A stretch of DNA of 64,000 bases from Sulfoacidibacillus ferrooxidans (GTDB taxonomy: Bacteria; Bacillota; Bacilli; Alicyclobacillales; SLC66). The notes below the pieces were generated by a model that was not told the DNA's origin, did no database searches, and was given only the letters and a program-made list of their open reading frames with translations. Position 1 is the first letter of the stretch. Every line of letters starts with the position of its first letter. This document shows, in pieces, positions 16,431 through 26,339 of this stretch. The DNA lies in the NCBI RefSeq assembly GCF_022606465.1, contig NZ_JALBUF010000002.1, positions 1 to 64,000 on the forward strand. The letters run 5' to 3'. The translations under genes and the position numbers were made by a program.

Positions 16431-17807
16431 ATGGCGGTTTCCATGGATCATCGAAACAAAGCGCGATACGGGAATCGCACGTTTCAGGTCGAACCGTATG
16501 GGATTGAAAGTGTCGGTCAAGAGGAACGACATGGTACAGTTCGAAGTCAGTTTACACTTTGGCTTGGTAGTAATTTAACGATTGCAGATTTTGCACTCGG
16601 ATTTTTGCCTGTAAGTCTTGGCTTGCCGTGGCCATGGATTATTGTGTCGATCCTTCTTGGCAACGTAGCTGGCAGTTTGCTTGTTGGTGCATGTTCTGCG
16701 ATGGGCCCGACGTATGGGGTGCCACAATTGATCATTGGACGATATTCTTTTGGAAAAATTGGAGGTTTATTACCTGCATTATTAAATTACGTGAGTACCA
16801 TAGGCTGGTTTGCGGTCAATAATATTCTTGGGACATTTGGTCTTCGCGTGTTGTTTCCAGGTCTTTTATTTTGGCAAGGTGCACTGATCTTAGTCGTCAT
16901 CCAGGGGTTACTTGCTGTATATGGGCATAACTTAATTCATGCGTATGAACGTGTCATGTCTGTGTTGCTTGCGATCTTATTTGCAGTGGTCACCATCATC
17001 GCAGCTACGCAAACTGGGAAGTTACTAGCCTATCATCCGACAACACAAGGCTTATGGCCGCTCTTTGCCATTATGGTTGCTGCTGCATTCTCATATGTTG
17101 GTAGTTGGGGACCTTACGCATCTGATTATAGCCGTTACTTACCGGTCACAACCGATCGTAAGAAGATCATGTTACACGTTTTTTTAGGATCCTTTATTGC
17201 ATCAGCGTGGCTAGAGCTTGTTGGAGCACTTGTCGCTGTACTTGCAGGGGCAGGAGCAAGTGATCCGATTGCTGCACTGCACTCGGTAACAGGAGGGTTT
17301 GGTGCCATTGCTGTTATTGCTGTGGTGCTTGGTGGAACTGCAGCAGACGCGCTCAATTTATACTCGAATGCTTTGTCAGCAGGTGCACTTGGCATTCGTT
17401 TACCGCGTGTCGTTCTTGCTATTGGTGCAAGTTTAATCGGACTTATACTTAGTTTACTCGGTTCCGGACACTTTGAACAAAACTATGAGAACTTTCTGCT
17501 GATGTTAGGTTACTGGATGACACCTTGGGTAGGTATTCTCATTACGGATTTCTTTATTTTGCGAAGAGATCGCATCGCTTCAAAAGATATCCGAGCAACT
17601 ACCCGTGTATTTTGGCCAGGAATTTTAAGTTTCCTTATAGGAATCGTATGCTCATTGCCTTTTATGGATGGTCCATTTTATGAAGGTGCTATTTCAAAAG
17701 CTATGGGTGGGGCAGAATTGAGTTTTTATGTTGGATTTTTGGTTGCATCGATTGTGTATTATTTGATGACAAGAAGAGTAGTAAACATGGCTAGTAACTC
17801 GCTGTAA
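16431..17807 (+). CDS. NCS1-family cytosine/purine permease
   Basis: Twelve-segment membrane transporter of 458 residues in the nucleobase:cation symporter-1 family (CodB-like). The conserved N-terminal FTLWLGSNLTIADFALGFLP begins the first membrane helix, GPTYGVPQLIIGRYSFGK follows, and SYVGSWGPYASDYSRYLP is the well conserved NCS1 loop around helix 6. The start of the protein is cytosolic and hydrophilic. It probably takes up a purine, cytosine or a related ring compound with a cation. The gene stands alone; ATG 16431 follows gggggat. No purine riboswitch was seen upstream. Confidence 0.86.
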   Translation: MAVSMDHRNKARYGNRTFQVEPYGIESVGQEERHGTVRSQFTLWLGSNLTIADFALGFLPVSLGLPWPWIIVSILLGNVAGSLLVGACSAMGPTYGVPQLIIGRYSFGKIGGLLPALLNYVSTIGWFAVNNILGTFGLRVLFPGLLFWQGALILVVIQGLLAVYGHNLIHAYERVMSVLLAILFAVVTIIAATQTGKLLAYHPTTQGLWPLFAIMVAAAFSYVGSWGPYASDYSRYLPVTTDRKKIMLHVFLGSFIASAWLELVGALVAVLAGAGASDPIAALHSVTGGFGAIAVIAVVLGGTAADALNLYSNALSAGALGIRLPRVVLAIGASLIGLILSLLGSGHFEQNYENFLLMLGYWMTPWVGILITDFFILRRDRIASKDIRATTRVFWPGILSFLIGIVCSLPFMDGPFYEGAISKAMGGAELSFYVGFLVASIVYYLMTRRVVNMASNSL

Positions 17808-17841
17808 CCTCGTCATATGGAAACGTTGTACTAGTCTTGAT

Positions 17842-17880
17842 ACGTAATGTCACTTTACTTTTGTGGCATTGCGTTTTTTT
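17842..17880 (+). terminator. Intrinsic terminator after NCS1 permease gene
   Basis: acgtaatgtcac (17842-17853) pairs with gtggcattgcgt (17863-17874) over 12 positions including two G-U pairs, followed by a run of T. Confidence 0.85.
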
Positions 17881-17931
17881 ATGGCACATGTAAAGATTGG
17901 GAGAGCACAACTGTATGGGAGGTGTCGCACT

Positions 17932-18897
17932 TTGCAACATGGAGAGAATGGAGTATGCGATCCATTGGTAAGTATTCAGCGAGTCCTCGACAATGTGAAT
18001 ACCGTTTTGGTCGGTAAAGATGAGGTAATTTGGTTGTGTCTAGTAGCGCTCATTTCTAAAGGTCACGTTTTATTGGAAGATGTTCCTGGGGTCGGGAAGA
18101 CTCTGCTCGTGCGGGCGTTAGCGAGAAGTCTGGGTTGTGATTATAAGCGCATATCATTTACTCCAGATCTATTACCTGCTGATGTGACTGGGACAGATAT
18201 CTATAACAGAGAGAGGGAGCAATTTGAGTTTCGACCAGGACCTATCTTTGCACAAATTGTGTTAGCAGATGAGATTAATCGAACGTCGCCACGAACACAG
18301 TCTGCATTACTTGAGGCACTTGAAGAGAGAACGGTATCTTGTGACGGAGTAACACATCAATTACCGACGCCATTTTTTGTGTTGGCGACACAAAATCCGA
18401 TGGAGTACATTGGAACGTATTCACTCCCTGAATCTCAGTTAGATCGATTTTTGATGAAACTATCATTGGGATACCCTGATGCAAGTGAGGAACGAGCGGT
18501 CCTCATGCGAGGTATTGATGGAACAGGGGTAGATATACTGCAACCCGTCGTCAGTTCTAATGAAGTGATCAGTTGGCAGAAAGAAGTAGAAAAGATCATA
18601 GTCAGTGAGCATATATACGGATATCTTGTGAATCTATTGCAATCGACGCGTACCCATCCTGCCCTTTTGCTTGGTGTTTCTCCCCGCGGTGGTGTGGCTA
18701 TGATAAAAGCAGCACGAGCACTAGCATGGATGGAAGGGAGAGCGTTTGTTATTCCTGATGATATTAAGCGATTGGTAGTGCCTGTTTTTAGCCATCGGAT
18801 TTTATTGCACTCCAAAGCACTGATGGAGGGTCGAGATGCACAGTCAGTCATTTTGCAAATTGCTTCGGAGACTGTAGTCCCCGTCCCAGCGGTGTGA
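17932..18897 (+). CDS. MoxR-family AAA+ ATPase
   Basis: AAA+ ATPase of 321 residues. Walker A is EDVPGVGKTLL, Walker B IVLADEINRTSPRTQ, sensor 1 VLATQNPMEYIGTYSLPE, and an arginine finger-like QLDRFLMKL; the C-terminal lid holds GVSPRGGVAMIKAARALAW. MoxR proteins work as chaperones that activate or assemble partner proteins, often VWA or DUF58 proteins. The frame opens at 17863, inside the previous terminator, so TTG 17932 with GGGAGG at 17917-17922 is the likely start. It heads a three-gene set with DUF58 and transglutaminase-like genes. Confidence 0.9.
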   Translation: MQHGENGVCDPLVSIQRVLDNVNTVLVGKDEVIWLCLVALISKGHVLLEDVPGVGKTLLVRALARSLGCDYKRISFTPDLLPADVTGTDIYNREREQFEFRPGPIFAQIVLADEINRTSPRTQSALLEALEERTVSCDGVTHQLPTPFFVLATQNPMEYIGTYSLPESQLDRFLMKLSLGYPDASEERAVLMRGIDGTGVDILQPVVSSNEVISWQKEVEKIIVSEHIYGYLVNLLQSTRTHPALLLGVSPRGGVAMIKAARALAWMEGRAFVIPDDIKRLVVPVFSHRILLHSKALMEGRDAQSVILQIASETVVPVPAV

Positions 18898-18905
18898 GGA
18901 TAGTT

Positions 18906-20096
18906 ATGCGAGAGCGGTTCATGTTGTTGCTGTTGTATCTTGTTCTTGGTGCTCTTTTCATATTGGCAGTGATCCGCCGCGATGAAGCACTGTGGATGTT
19001 ATTTGGTGTGTATGTTGGCTTTATCGCTTATGAAACAGCTGTATGGATATCATTTGATCAAGCTTGGCAAGGACTTCGCGTCGTAACTGAGACGGTTGTT
19101 CAAGCTGGGGCTAGTGTACGCGTGTCAGTTGAGGCCAGTGCACGAAAAAGATCACGTATGCAACTTGCACTTATCCATATAGAAGATGATCTTCCTATAT
19201 TTTTGGATTGTGACAAAGTAGTGATAGATACATCTCAACATGTGTATCGAGTTCAATATGATGTACATCAGTTAGTACGCGGAGTGTATGATTTCTCAAA
19301 AATAATGGTCAGTGGTCGAGATCTATTTGGTTTGATACAAAGAAAGGTAGATATTCCTTGTGAAACACAAGTGCTCGTTTATCCACGCGTTATGCGCATA
19401 GCGAGATGGCGGATGTTGGATGATATAGTGCAGTGTATTCATGAACATGCATGGTACACAGCACTATCGCTAGAGAACGGTAGTGGGACGAGGCTTTATC
19501 GTCCGGGTGATCGCTTGTCGCAGATCCACTGGGTATCTTCTGCACGTACAGATGAGCTACGCGTACTGGAAGTAGAACGCACAGCCGAAAAGGCGATGGC
19601 CATTTTATTGCATACTCCCACTTTGCGTGAAACGCCTGGTGATGATTCATTTGCACCGTTATTTGAGTTGTCATTGTCAGTGGTAGCTTCCGTTGCACAA
19701 TATGCATTACAGAGTCACGTTACAATTGATTATTATGACGCCTCACAATCGACTGATGTCATTGTAACAGGGAATAATATTCGTGCCATCGCACCCTTAC
19801 TGAAAGAACTGGCGAGGGCTGTTCCTAGTGATGGTAGTGTACAGTATGATTTTGATCTATTTTGTCATCTGGAGGGTATTATTCTTGTCGTCGTGACGAC
19901 TTCACTACAGATTCTTTTCCATCATGTGCAAAGTAAGCGCATGATACGGCCAAGGTCTGTTATTATTTTTTATGTATGTTCACAAGAGTATCAGTTGTCG
20001 GAGCTGGACTTAGAAACGATTGCTACTTTTAGGGCACGAGAAGTTCATGTTGCTATCATTCATTCACACGATGATTTTATTCGTGAGTGTTTGTAA
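18906..20096 (+). CDS. DUF58-domain membrane protein
   Basis: Protein of 396 residues with two hydrophobic segments at the N-terminus (about residues 5-45) and a long cytosolic part. The DUF58 hallmark is YRPGDRLSQIHWVSSARTDE near residue 200, followed by LRVLEVERTAEKAMAILLHT, which begins a VWA-like fold. GTG 18894 overlaps the MoxR stop, but ATG 18906 has gtgagga at good spacing. MoxR-DUF58-transglutaminase sets are widespread and thought to act on the cell envelope; the precise role is unknown. Confidence 0.85.
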   Translation: MRERFMLLLLYLVLGALFILAVIRRDEALWMLFGVYVGFIAYETAVWISFDQAWQGLRVVTETVVQAGASVRVSVEASARKRSRMQLALIHIEDDLPIFLDCDKVVIDTSQHVYRVQYDVHQLVRGVYDFSKIMVSGRDLFGLIQRKVDIPCETQVLVYPRVMRIARWRMLDDIVQCIHEHAWYTALSLENGSGTRLYRPGDRLSQIHWVSSARTDELRVLEVERTAEKAMAILLHTPTLRETPGDDSFAPLFELSLSVVASVAQYALQSHVTIDYYDASQSTDVIVTGNNIRAIAPLLKELARAVPSDGSVQYDFDLFCHLEGIILVVVTTSLQILFHHVQSKRMIRPRSVIIFYVCSQEYQLSELDLETIATFRAREVHVAIIHSHDDFIRECL

Positions 20097-20115
20097 TGGG
20101 TGTGGAGGTGGAGCA

Positions 20116-22143
20116 GTGCGTGGTGCCTCAAACAACGGAGTGAATGTGTCTGCTAGACTAGCCTTGTGGGGCTTTATTGTTATGCTGTTATTATTATCTC
20201 CACTGGGGCAGTTTCATGGGTACATGTTGTGGGCAGGAGCTTATCTCCTTTTTTTATTGGTTTTTCCAAAGGTGCGTTGGGTGTACTGGTTTATTTTTTT
20301 CATATTGGTTTTGTTGATGCCTGTTATTGGTTTAACACCCACTCAAAGCATAGCAAATACTATTTTGTTTTTTGTGAGAGATAACCACCACAGCGGCATG
20401 GTACATGTTGTGAGATCATGTGCGCGTAGTGTCGCAGTGCTAGGATTTATTTCATTTAGTACAAAACTCCTGGAAGAGTGCTTATGGCGCCCGATCTGGT
20501 TATGGGGATATTCACTCGTAGTAGAAAGCGGACTTCTTTTTATCGATTCAGTTAGGAGCGGGCCAGCGACTTCTTATGTTATTCTCATGATTGTACTGAG
20601 TTTTGTCATGCTAGCTATGGCTCACGAGCAAGTACAACGCTTATCTTCTAGAATGCTGTATGCAACTCCAGTATTGACACATATGATTCGCTTAACAATC
20701 ATTATGACTTTATTTACTTTAACTGGATTATTGATACCGCCGATAATGACAACGGTAGTTCCAAACAATTGGCTGGATCAAGAGCAAAAGAGTACACATG
20801 AACAGAACGTATTACCAACGGATGGTCTCCGTGTGACCCATCTGGGAGGTCCATTTACAGGTACGCATCACATAGTATTGCGCGTATTTGCCCATGAACC
20901 TTCCTATTATCTTGGGGAAGTGTTCAATCAATTCAATGGAGATGGCTGGACAAACCCTGCATCAAGTGAAATAGCTTATCAATATGGACAAGTGTATACA
21001 ACAAAGCTCAGTTCCTCTCCTGCTTTTATGGGAGGGATGACTACACATCGCTTAAGGCAGACAGTAGAAGTTGTTGCTGGACATTATTCAATGGTATTTG
21101 GAGCGTATCAGATCGCAACCATTACATCTTCTACTAATGGATTTGAGTATCACTATCTTCCATCGGGTGATGCCTTCTCATTAGGAGACATAGGACCTGG
21201 AACCACCTACACTGTGACATCTGACGTCCCTACACCCAACATTCAGTTGCTTAAAAATGTGCATGATGGGAATCTAGCCTATGCCCTTCCGGATGATCTT
21301 CAATTACCCCTGGGGTTACCCAATCGGGATATACTGCTAGCACAGTATCTCACGCAAGGGGTGCATGGAACCTATCAAAAAGTGATGGCTATTATTCAAT
21401 ACCTACGCACGCATGAACATTATGCAACGCAACATATACCAGAAACAAAACCTGGACAGGATTTTGTCGATCAGTTTTTATTTGAGACGCATCGCGGATA
21501 TTGTGACCAGTTTGCTAGTGCATTAACGATTCTTGCGCGTTCTATTGGTATACCTGCTCGTTATGCAGTTGGTTTTGTGGAAGTGCCATCGACAAAAAGT
21601 GATCATGGTCTTCATGAATATGTGTTGCGCGGTACAGATGCACATGCATGGACTCAGATTTGGTTTGCAGGCTATGGTTTTGTATCCTTTGATGCAACGC
21701 CACCTACTTCACTCCCCGTCAATCAGATTGCGCTCACTAAAAGCGTAGACACGCAGGATGTAACAGGTAGATTAGCATCGCCTGATGGGGAACGGGTAGT
21801 AACACAGCACATCTTTTATGGATTTACTGCTAGTCAGTGGCGATTGACGCTTGTCTTAGTGGTAGGGAGTACTGTAGTATTCGGACTGATCCTCTTTTTA
21901 TTTGTGCGTAAAATAGGTGGGAAACTTTATAAAAAGCGTGTTGTGTCTATGCAAGAGCGCATAGGTCAAGATTCTTGTGCAGATCTATTTGCCACGCTGT
22001 ATCAGACGTATGGTCCACGACCGTGTTCCCAAACGCTTCGCGAGTATGTGAGAGAACATGTCGATAGTGACCATGTGACCTATTGGATGCAGATCGTACA
22101 ACAATATGAGAGAATCTGTTATGGGAAAGAACATCACGATTAA
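20116..22143 (+). CDS. TgpA-like transmembrane transglutaminase-like protein
   Basis: Polytopic membrane protein of 675 residues: about six N-terminal hydrophobic segments, an outside domain, a transglutaminase core, one more membrane segment near [20 protein letters not shown], and a short cytosolic tail. The catalytic Cys lies in [20 protein letters not shown], the His in [10 protein letters not shown] and the Asp in [11 protein letters not shown]. Its frame begins upstream inside the DUF58 gene; GTG 20116 behind tggaggtgg is the likely start. It probably cleaves or cross-links envelope proteins or peptides with the help of the DUF58 and MoxR partners. Confidence 0.86.
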   Translation: MRGASNNGVNVSARLALWGFIVMLLLLSPLGQFHGYMLWAGAYLLFLLVFPKVRWVYWFIFFILVLLMPVIGLTPTQSIANTILFFVRDNHHSGMVHVVRSCARSVAVLGFISFSTKLLEECLWRPIWLWGYSLVVESGLLFIDSVRSGPATSYVILMIVLSFVMLAMAHEQVQRLSSRMLYATPVLTHMIRLTIIMTLFTLTGLLIPPIMTTVVPNNWLDQEQKSTHEQNVLPTDGLRVTHLGGPFTGTHHIVLRVFAHEPSYYLGEVFNQFNGDGWTNPASSEIAYQYGQVYTTKLSSSPAFMGGMTTHRLRQTVEVVAGHYSMVFGAYQIATITSSTNGFEYHYLPSGDAFSLGDIGPGTTYTVTSDVPTPNIQLLKNVHDGNLAYALPDDLQLPLGLPNRDILLAQYLTQGVHGTYQKVMAIIQYLRTHEHYATQHIPETKPGQDFVDQFLFETHRGYCDQFASALTILARSIGIPARYAVGFVEVPSTKSDHGLHEYVLRGTDAHAWTQIWFAGYGFVSFDATPPTSLPVNQIALTKSVDTQDVTGRLASPDGERVVTQHIFYGFTASQWRLTLVLVVGSTVVFGLILFLFVRKIGGKLYKKRVVSMQERIGQDSCADLFATLYQTYGPRPCSQTLREYVREHVDSDHVTYWMQIVQQYERICYGKEHHD

Positions 22144-22178
22144 ACGAGAACATAGGTGAAAAAGGAGTTGCAACGATT

Positions 22179-23717
22179 GTGAATGAGCACATAGAGAGAG
22201 TAGTTGTCCTTGATTTTGGTGGGCAATATAATCAATTAATTGCACGTAGAATTCGCGATTTACATGTATATTCGGAACTTTTGCCACACGACACGAAAGC
22301 AGAACAATTGCGTGAGATGAACGTAGTTGGCATTGTATTTTCAGGTGGCCCGCGCAGTGTATATGATGAAGGGGCTCCTATGGTCGATCCGAATATCTAT
22401 GAGCTGGGTATTCCAATTCTTGGCATTTGTTATGGGATGCAACTGATGGCGCGTGACTTTCATGCCCATGTCGATCGTGCACATGCGCGCGAGTACGGGA
22501 AAGCAACGATCGAGACACAAGTTCAGACAGCGTTGTTTGAAAACACGCCAGCGCATCAAAACGTGTGGATGAGTCACAGCGATATCGTAACAGCCGTTCC
22601 GCTACATTTTCAAATTGATGCGGTGACAGCGAGTGCACCTGTCGCTGCAATGAGTTCACCAGAACGAAAGTTATATGGTGTGCAATTTCATCCAGAAGTT
22701 CAACATACAGAGCATGGGAATGATATGTTACGCAATTTTTTATATACGATATGTGGATGTAAGGCAGATTGGAGTATGGACTCGTATGTCGACCGCGCAG
22801 TTGAAGAAATCCGCGCTAAAGTTGGAGATAAACGCGTTCTAATGGCTCTTTCTGGCGGAGTCGATTCATCGGTTACTGCGGCTCTTATTCATCGTGCAAT
22901 CGGAGATCGCCTCACTTGTGTATTTGTAGACCATGGGCTACTGCGGTTGGGTGAGGGCGAACAGGTCATGGAGATGTTTGATGGCGTTTTTCACATGGAT
23001 ATACGAAAATTAGACAAGAGTGATCGGTTCTTTGCACTGCTGCGCGATGTAGTAGATCCAGAAATAAAACGTAAGCGAATAGGCAGTGAATTTGTAAAAG
23101 TATTTGATGAAATGGCAAAAGAGTTAGGTGATTACGAGTTTTTAGGTCAAGGCACACTGTATACAGATATTATTGAAAGTGGGACAAAGACAGCCGCAAC
23201 GATCAAATCTCATCATAATGTCGGTGGTCTACCTAAAGATATGCGGTTTGAATTAATTGAACCCCTGCGTTCATTGTTTAAAGATGAAGCGAGAGCACTT
23301 GGTGAAGAATTAGGATTACCACATGCGTTTGTATGGAGACAGCCGTTTCCAGGACCTGGACTCGCCATTCGTGTGATGGGCGAAGTAACGCCTGAGCGCG
23401 TAGCTATTCTACAAAAAGCAGACGCTATTGTGCGTGAAGAAGTGCTTAAGAACGGACTTGATAAGGAAATTTGGCAGTATTTCGCGGTACTTACTGACAC
23501 GCATAGTGTAGGGGTTATGGGGGATGAGCGAACGTACTTTGCGACAGTTGCGATTCGCGCGGTGACATCGCGCGATGGTATGACGGCAGAATTTGCACAT
23601 ATACCTTATGATATTCTATCGGTGATGTCCAATCGCATATGCAACGAGGTAGCAGGTGTCAATCGCGTTGTTTACGACGTGACATCGAAGCCTCCAGCTA
23701 CCATTGAGTGGGAGTAA
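22179..23717 (+). CDS. guaA: GMP synthase (glutamine-hydrolysing)
   Basis: Converts XMP to GMP with ATP and glutamine; 512 residues, the normal single-chain form. The N-terminal class I amidotransferase has Cys84 in [10 protein letters not shown], with the His-Glu pair in [14 protein letters not shown]. The ATP pyrophosphatase domain has the P-loop [16 protein letters not shown], and the C-terminal dimer domain ends [18 protein letters not shown], as in nearly all GuaA. GTG 22179 has aaaggag 11 bases upstream. It sits just after the transglutaminase gene, probably by read-through, and is closed by the hairpin at 23752. Confidence 0.98.
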   Translation: MNEHIERVVVLDFGGQYNQLIARRIRDLHVYSELLPHDTKAEQLREMNVVGIVFSGGPRSVYDEGAPMVDPNIYELGIPILGICYGMQLMARDFHAHVDRAHAREYGKATIETQVQTALFENTPAHQNVWMSHSDIVTAVPLHFQIDAVTASAPVAAMSSPERKLYGVQFHPEVQHTEHGNDMLRNFLYTICGCKADWSMDSYVDRAVEEIRAKVGDKRVLMALSGGVDSSVTAALIHRAIGDRLTCVFVDHGLLRLGEGEQVMEMFDGVFHMDIRKLDKSDRFFALLRDVVDPEIKRKRIGSEFVKVFDEMAKELGDYEFLGQGTLYTDIIESGTKTAATIKSHHNVGGLPKDMRFELIEPLRSLFKDEARALGEELGLPHAFVWRQPFPGPGLAIRVMGEVTPERVAILQKADAIVREEVLKNGLDKEIWQYFAVLTDTHSVGVMGDERTYFATVAIRAVTSRDGMTAEFAHIPYDILSVMSNRICNEVAGVNRVVYDVTSKPPATIEWE

Positions 23718-23751
23718 CTAGGAGGACATTTGAGCTAAGGTACTAAGAGGT

Positions 23752-23829
23752 AGCTCTTGATGGTTATGGTGTATAAGCTATGCGAGTAGGCATAGTTACT
23801 TATGCACCGTGGTTGTCAAGAGCTTTTTT
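23752..23829 (+). terminator. Long G-U-rich terminator of guaA
   Basis: Positions 23752-23776 pair with 23800-23824: a Watson-Crick base agctcttga/tcaagagct, then a stretch held almost wholly by G-U pairs, then ggtg(t/c)ataa; an inner ctatg/catag stem caps it, and five to six T follow. The right arm is the 3' end of the convergent thioredoxin-like gene. Confidence 0.8.
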
Positions 23830-24378
23830 CCATATGGGAAAGGTATGCTCGCCCATAAGCTGGTCTATTTTTCCTGATTTTGACGGGAAGATCAACATAG
23901 GAAACTCTTTGATCAGCGGACGCCAATGCGCAAGTAGATAATATACAGTGATGCCATGCAGTGAAAATGCGGACTCTTCTTCTGCTGTGAAGTGCTTAGC
24001 AGTTTGCAAAGAGGTATTTGGTGCAAAGCCTGTGCTGATCATGATTGGGAAATGACGTAGATGCGACTTATTAGCATTGAGCAACACAAGCGTGCGCTGA
24101 CAGTGTGGACACCAATAGGCCTCAAATAACAGGGGAGTATGGGATGCATTTAGTACTACGGGCTTTCCTGAAGCTGTGTAGACAGTGAGGTGAGTAAATA
24201 CTGTAGGATCTGCAATGGTTTGTGGGTTATACGTGGATAGAGGTGTTGTGAGCTCTGAAGTAAGAAGATTTTGGAATGGTGGGTTTGTATGTTCTTCATG
24301 CCATTGTATAATTTGTGGACCTCCAATGAGGATGATGGCGAGAAAAACTCCTGCGATAATGTGATATCTCCGATTCAT
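23800..24378 (-). CDS. Membrane-anchored thioredoxin-fold protein (CxxC)
   Basis: Protein of 192 residues with an N-terminal membrane anchor (about residues 4-23, IIAGVFLAIILIGGPQII) and an outside domain carrying FEAYWCPHCQRTLVLLN, a thioredoxin-like CPHC active site. The later TGFAPNTSLQTAKHF and FPMLIFPSKSG fit a thioredoxin fold with a cis-proline-like FPM. It likely acts in extracytoplasmic thiol-disulfide exchange. The ribosome site gagaggag precedes the ATG. Its last codons form one arm of the guaA terminator. Not a standard DsbA or ResA; the exact family is uncertain. Confidence 0.75.
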   Translation of the reverse strand: MNRRYHIIAGVFLAIILIGGPQIIQWHEEHTNPPFQNLLTSELTTPLSTYNPQTIADPTVFTHLTVYTASGKPVVLNASHTPLLFEAYWCPHCQRTLVLLNANKSHLRHFPIMISTGFAPNTSLQTAKHFTAEEESAFSLHGITVYYLLAHWRPLIKEFPMLIFPSKSGKIDQLMGEHTFPIWKKALDNHGA

Positions 24379-24470
24379 ACGTGTCTCCTCTCAGCATTCT
24401 GAACAAGCAGTTGTCAGCCTATCTGTATTATAGTCTGTTCACATAAAAATTGCAGATCGACAAAATCATA

Positions 24471-24505
24471 TTGCATAATTATTAATAGACATGTATAGTA
24501 ATTAG
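24471..24505 (+). promoter_or_regulatory. argJ promoter with tandem ARG-box-like sites
   Basis: TTGCAT (24471-24476) and TATAGT (24494-24499) have a 17-base spacer. TGCATAATTATTAA (24472-24485) and TGTATAGTAATTAG (24492-24505) resemble TGAAT-N4-ATTCA ARG boxes with centres 20 bp apart, one on the -35 and one on the -10. The same geometry recurs at argC. AhrC/ArgR control is inferred. Confidence 0.55.
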
Positions 24506-24537
24506 ATTATAAGTGATGGATGAAGGAGGCTGATCAG

Positions 24538-25749
24538 GTGGATGCATCGTCTTCGATCAGTATAACAGATGTACCCGGAGTATCTTGTGCGAGTGGATGG
24601 ATTGGAATTAAACGCGATGAGCGACCGGACGCAGCTTTGTTTATTTGTGATCATGAAGCAGTCTTTGCTGGGGTTTTTACGACGAATCAATTTCGAAGTG
24701 CTTGTGTAGAGAGTTCACTGATGCGGTTACACGGTGGAAAAAGAGTGCGAGCAGTATTGGTTACAAGTGGTAACGCCAATGCAGGTACTGGTCTTGCGGG
24801 GCGAGCTGATACGGAATTATTGGCAGCAGGTGTGGCCAAAGAAATTGGATGTCAGGCAGATGAGGTTATTGTATTACACACAGGAGTCATAGGCGTGCCT
24901 TTACATGCAGAACGTCTCACTCCACGTCTTTCTGCTCTTATTCAAAGTGCAGGGAGTTCGCGTGTAGCAGGTATGGAAGCTGCTACTGCGATGATGACAA
25001 CAGATACTTTCCCAAAAACTAGTGTGCATACTATGCAGACTGCTAAAGGTTCTTTTGTCATTGGGGGTGTAGCCAAGGGTGCAGGGATGATTCATCCCCG
25101 TCTTGCTACGATGTTATCGGTAATCATCACCAATGTTTCGATCCACCCTGTCGCTTTGCAAAAGGCGTTACATCAAGCAGCCAAAACGAGTTTTAATGCC
25201 ATTTCGGTGGACGGGGATACGAGTCCAAATGATAGTGTCATCTTGCTTGCTACGGGACATGATGAGGATGTGCTGACAGAGGAATCACCCGAGTATGAGG
25301 TATTTATAGAAGAGCTTACCAATGTATGTCAAGACTTAGCGAAAATGATCGTGAAGGATGGTGAAGGGGCAACCAAATTTATTGAGATAGCAGTAACTGG
25401 TGGAGCATCTGATGACGATGTAGAGCGAATTGCACATGCGGTTTCCACTTCGACACTCGTAAAAACTGCTTTTTACGGAGAGGATTTCAATCCTGGACGC
25501 ATCATTTCAGCGATTGGTCGTGCAGGTGCACACATGGATATCGAACAGTTACAGGTAAAAATCAGTGAACACATGGTATTTGCTGATGGAGCATGTACAC
25601 CTGTGGATGAACAAATCGCGAAGGAAGTAATGAGTCAAGCGGAGATTATGGTTGCTATAAACCTTGGGGTCGGGGATTGTGCGGGAACCTATTTTACATG
25701 TGATTTAACTCATGACTATGTGCAGATCAATAGTGAGTATACGACTTGA
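24538..25749 (+). CDS. argJ: Glutamate N-acetyltransferase/amino-acid acetyltransferase
   Basis: ArgJ moves the acetyl group from N-acetylornithine to glutamate and, in bifunctional forms, also makes N-acetylglutamate from acetyl-CoA. The 403-residue precursor is of normal length. Self-cleavage gives alpha and beta chains at the Ala-Thr bond in KGAGMIHPRLATML, with Thr191 as nucleophile. The C-terminal VAINLGVGDCAGTYFTCDLT is the conserved family end. GTG 24538 follows AAGGAGG at 24523-24529; the ATG at 24520 precedes that site. It lies far from argCBDFGH but next to a GNAT likely to make N-acetylglutamate. Confidence 0.96.
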   Translation: MDASSSISITDVPGVSCASGWIGIKRDERPDAALFICDHEAVFAGVFTTNQFRSACVESSLMRLHGGKRVRAVLVTSGNANAGTGLAGRADTELLAAGVAKEIGCQADEVIVLHTGVIGVPLHAERLTPRLSALIQSAGSSRVAGMEAATAMMTTDTFPKTSVHTMQTAKGSFVIGGVAKGAGMIHPRLATMLSVIITNVSIHPVALQKALHQAAKTSFNAISVDGDTSPNDSVILLATGHDEDVLTEESPEYEVFIEELTNVCQDLAKMIVKDGEGATKFIEIAVTGGASDDDVERIAHAVSTSTLVKTAFYGEDFNPGRIISAIGRAGAHMDIEQLQVKISEHMVFADGACTPVDEQIAKEVMSQAEIMVAINLGVGDCAGTYFTCDLTHDYVQINSEYTT

Positions 25750-25779
25750 TGCATCTTATATAAAGAAAGGATTGTGCGA

Positions 25780-26295
25780 ATGATGATTCGGAAGGCGACT
25801 ATTCTCGATGTGGATGATATCACTACATTGCTGCGTGACTATGCACAACAGGGATTGTTGTTGGTGCGTTCACGGCAATCGATTTGCGAAAATATCTTAT
25901 CCTTTTATGTGATCGAAGAGGATGGGGTTGTAGTAGGTGTAGGTGCTCTTCATATATTGGGGGACGATCTTGCAGAAATTCGATCCCTTGCTATTGCAGA
26001 GAGTGCACAAGGAAGAGGGTATGGACGGCTTCTTGTGGATGCCTTGTTTGCTAAAGCGCAGGCTTTGCAAATTCCGCGGGTACTATCTCTGACGTATCAA
26101 GAAATATTTTTTGCACGCTGTGGATTTACTGTAGTTGAGAAGAGTAGTTTGCATCAAAAGATCTGGAAGGACTGCATTAATTGCAAAAAGTTCCCTGTAT
26201 GTGATGAGATTGCGATGATTCGCAATACAAATGTCAGTGGTAAAGTAGCGGATCCACTATGGATTGAACCACCACTCTACCAAACATCGAGTTGA
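25780..26295 (+). CDS. GNAT acetyltransferase, short N-acetylglutamate synthase-like
   Basis: GNAT-fold protein of 171 residues. The acetyl-CoA loop is GRGYGRLLVDALF, after AEIRSLAIAESAQ. The tail IWKDCINCKKFPVCDE, with its three cysteines, is a mark of the short GNATs annotated as amino-acid N-acetyltransferases in arginine synthesis. It probably makes N-acetylglutamate and feeds the adjacent ArgJ cycle. ATG 25780 has gaaagga eight bases upstream; GTG 25774 is less likely. The spacing of 30 bases after argJ suggests one transcript. Activity needs testing since such short proteins vary in substrate. Confidence 0.78.
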   Translation: MMIRKATILDVDDITTLLRDYAQQGLLLVRSRQSICENILSFYVIEEDGVVVGVGALHILGDDLAEIRSLAIAESAQGRGYGRLLVDALFAKAQALQIPRVLSLTYQEIFFARCGFTVVEKSSLHQKIWKDCINCKKFPVCDEIAMIRNTNVSGKVADPLWIEPPLYQTSS

Positions 26296-26339
26296 TCGCA
26301 TCGCAGTTTGTCTAAAGACATGTCTTGCAAGGACGAATA

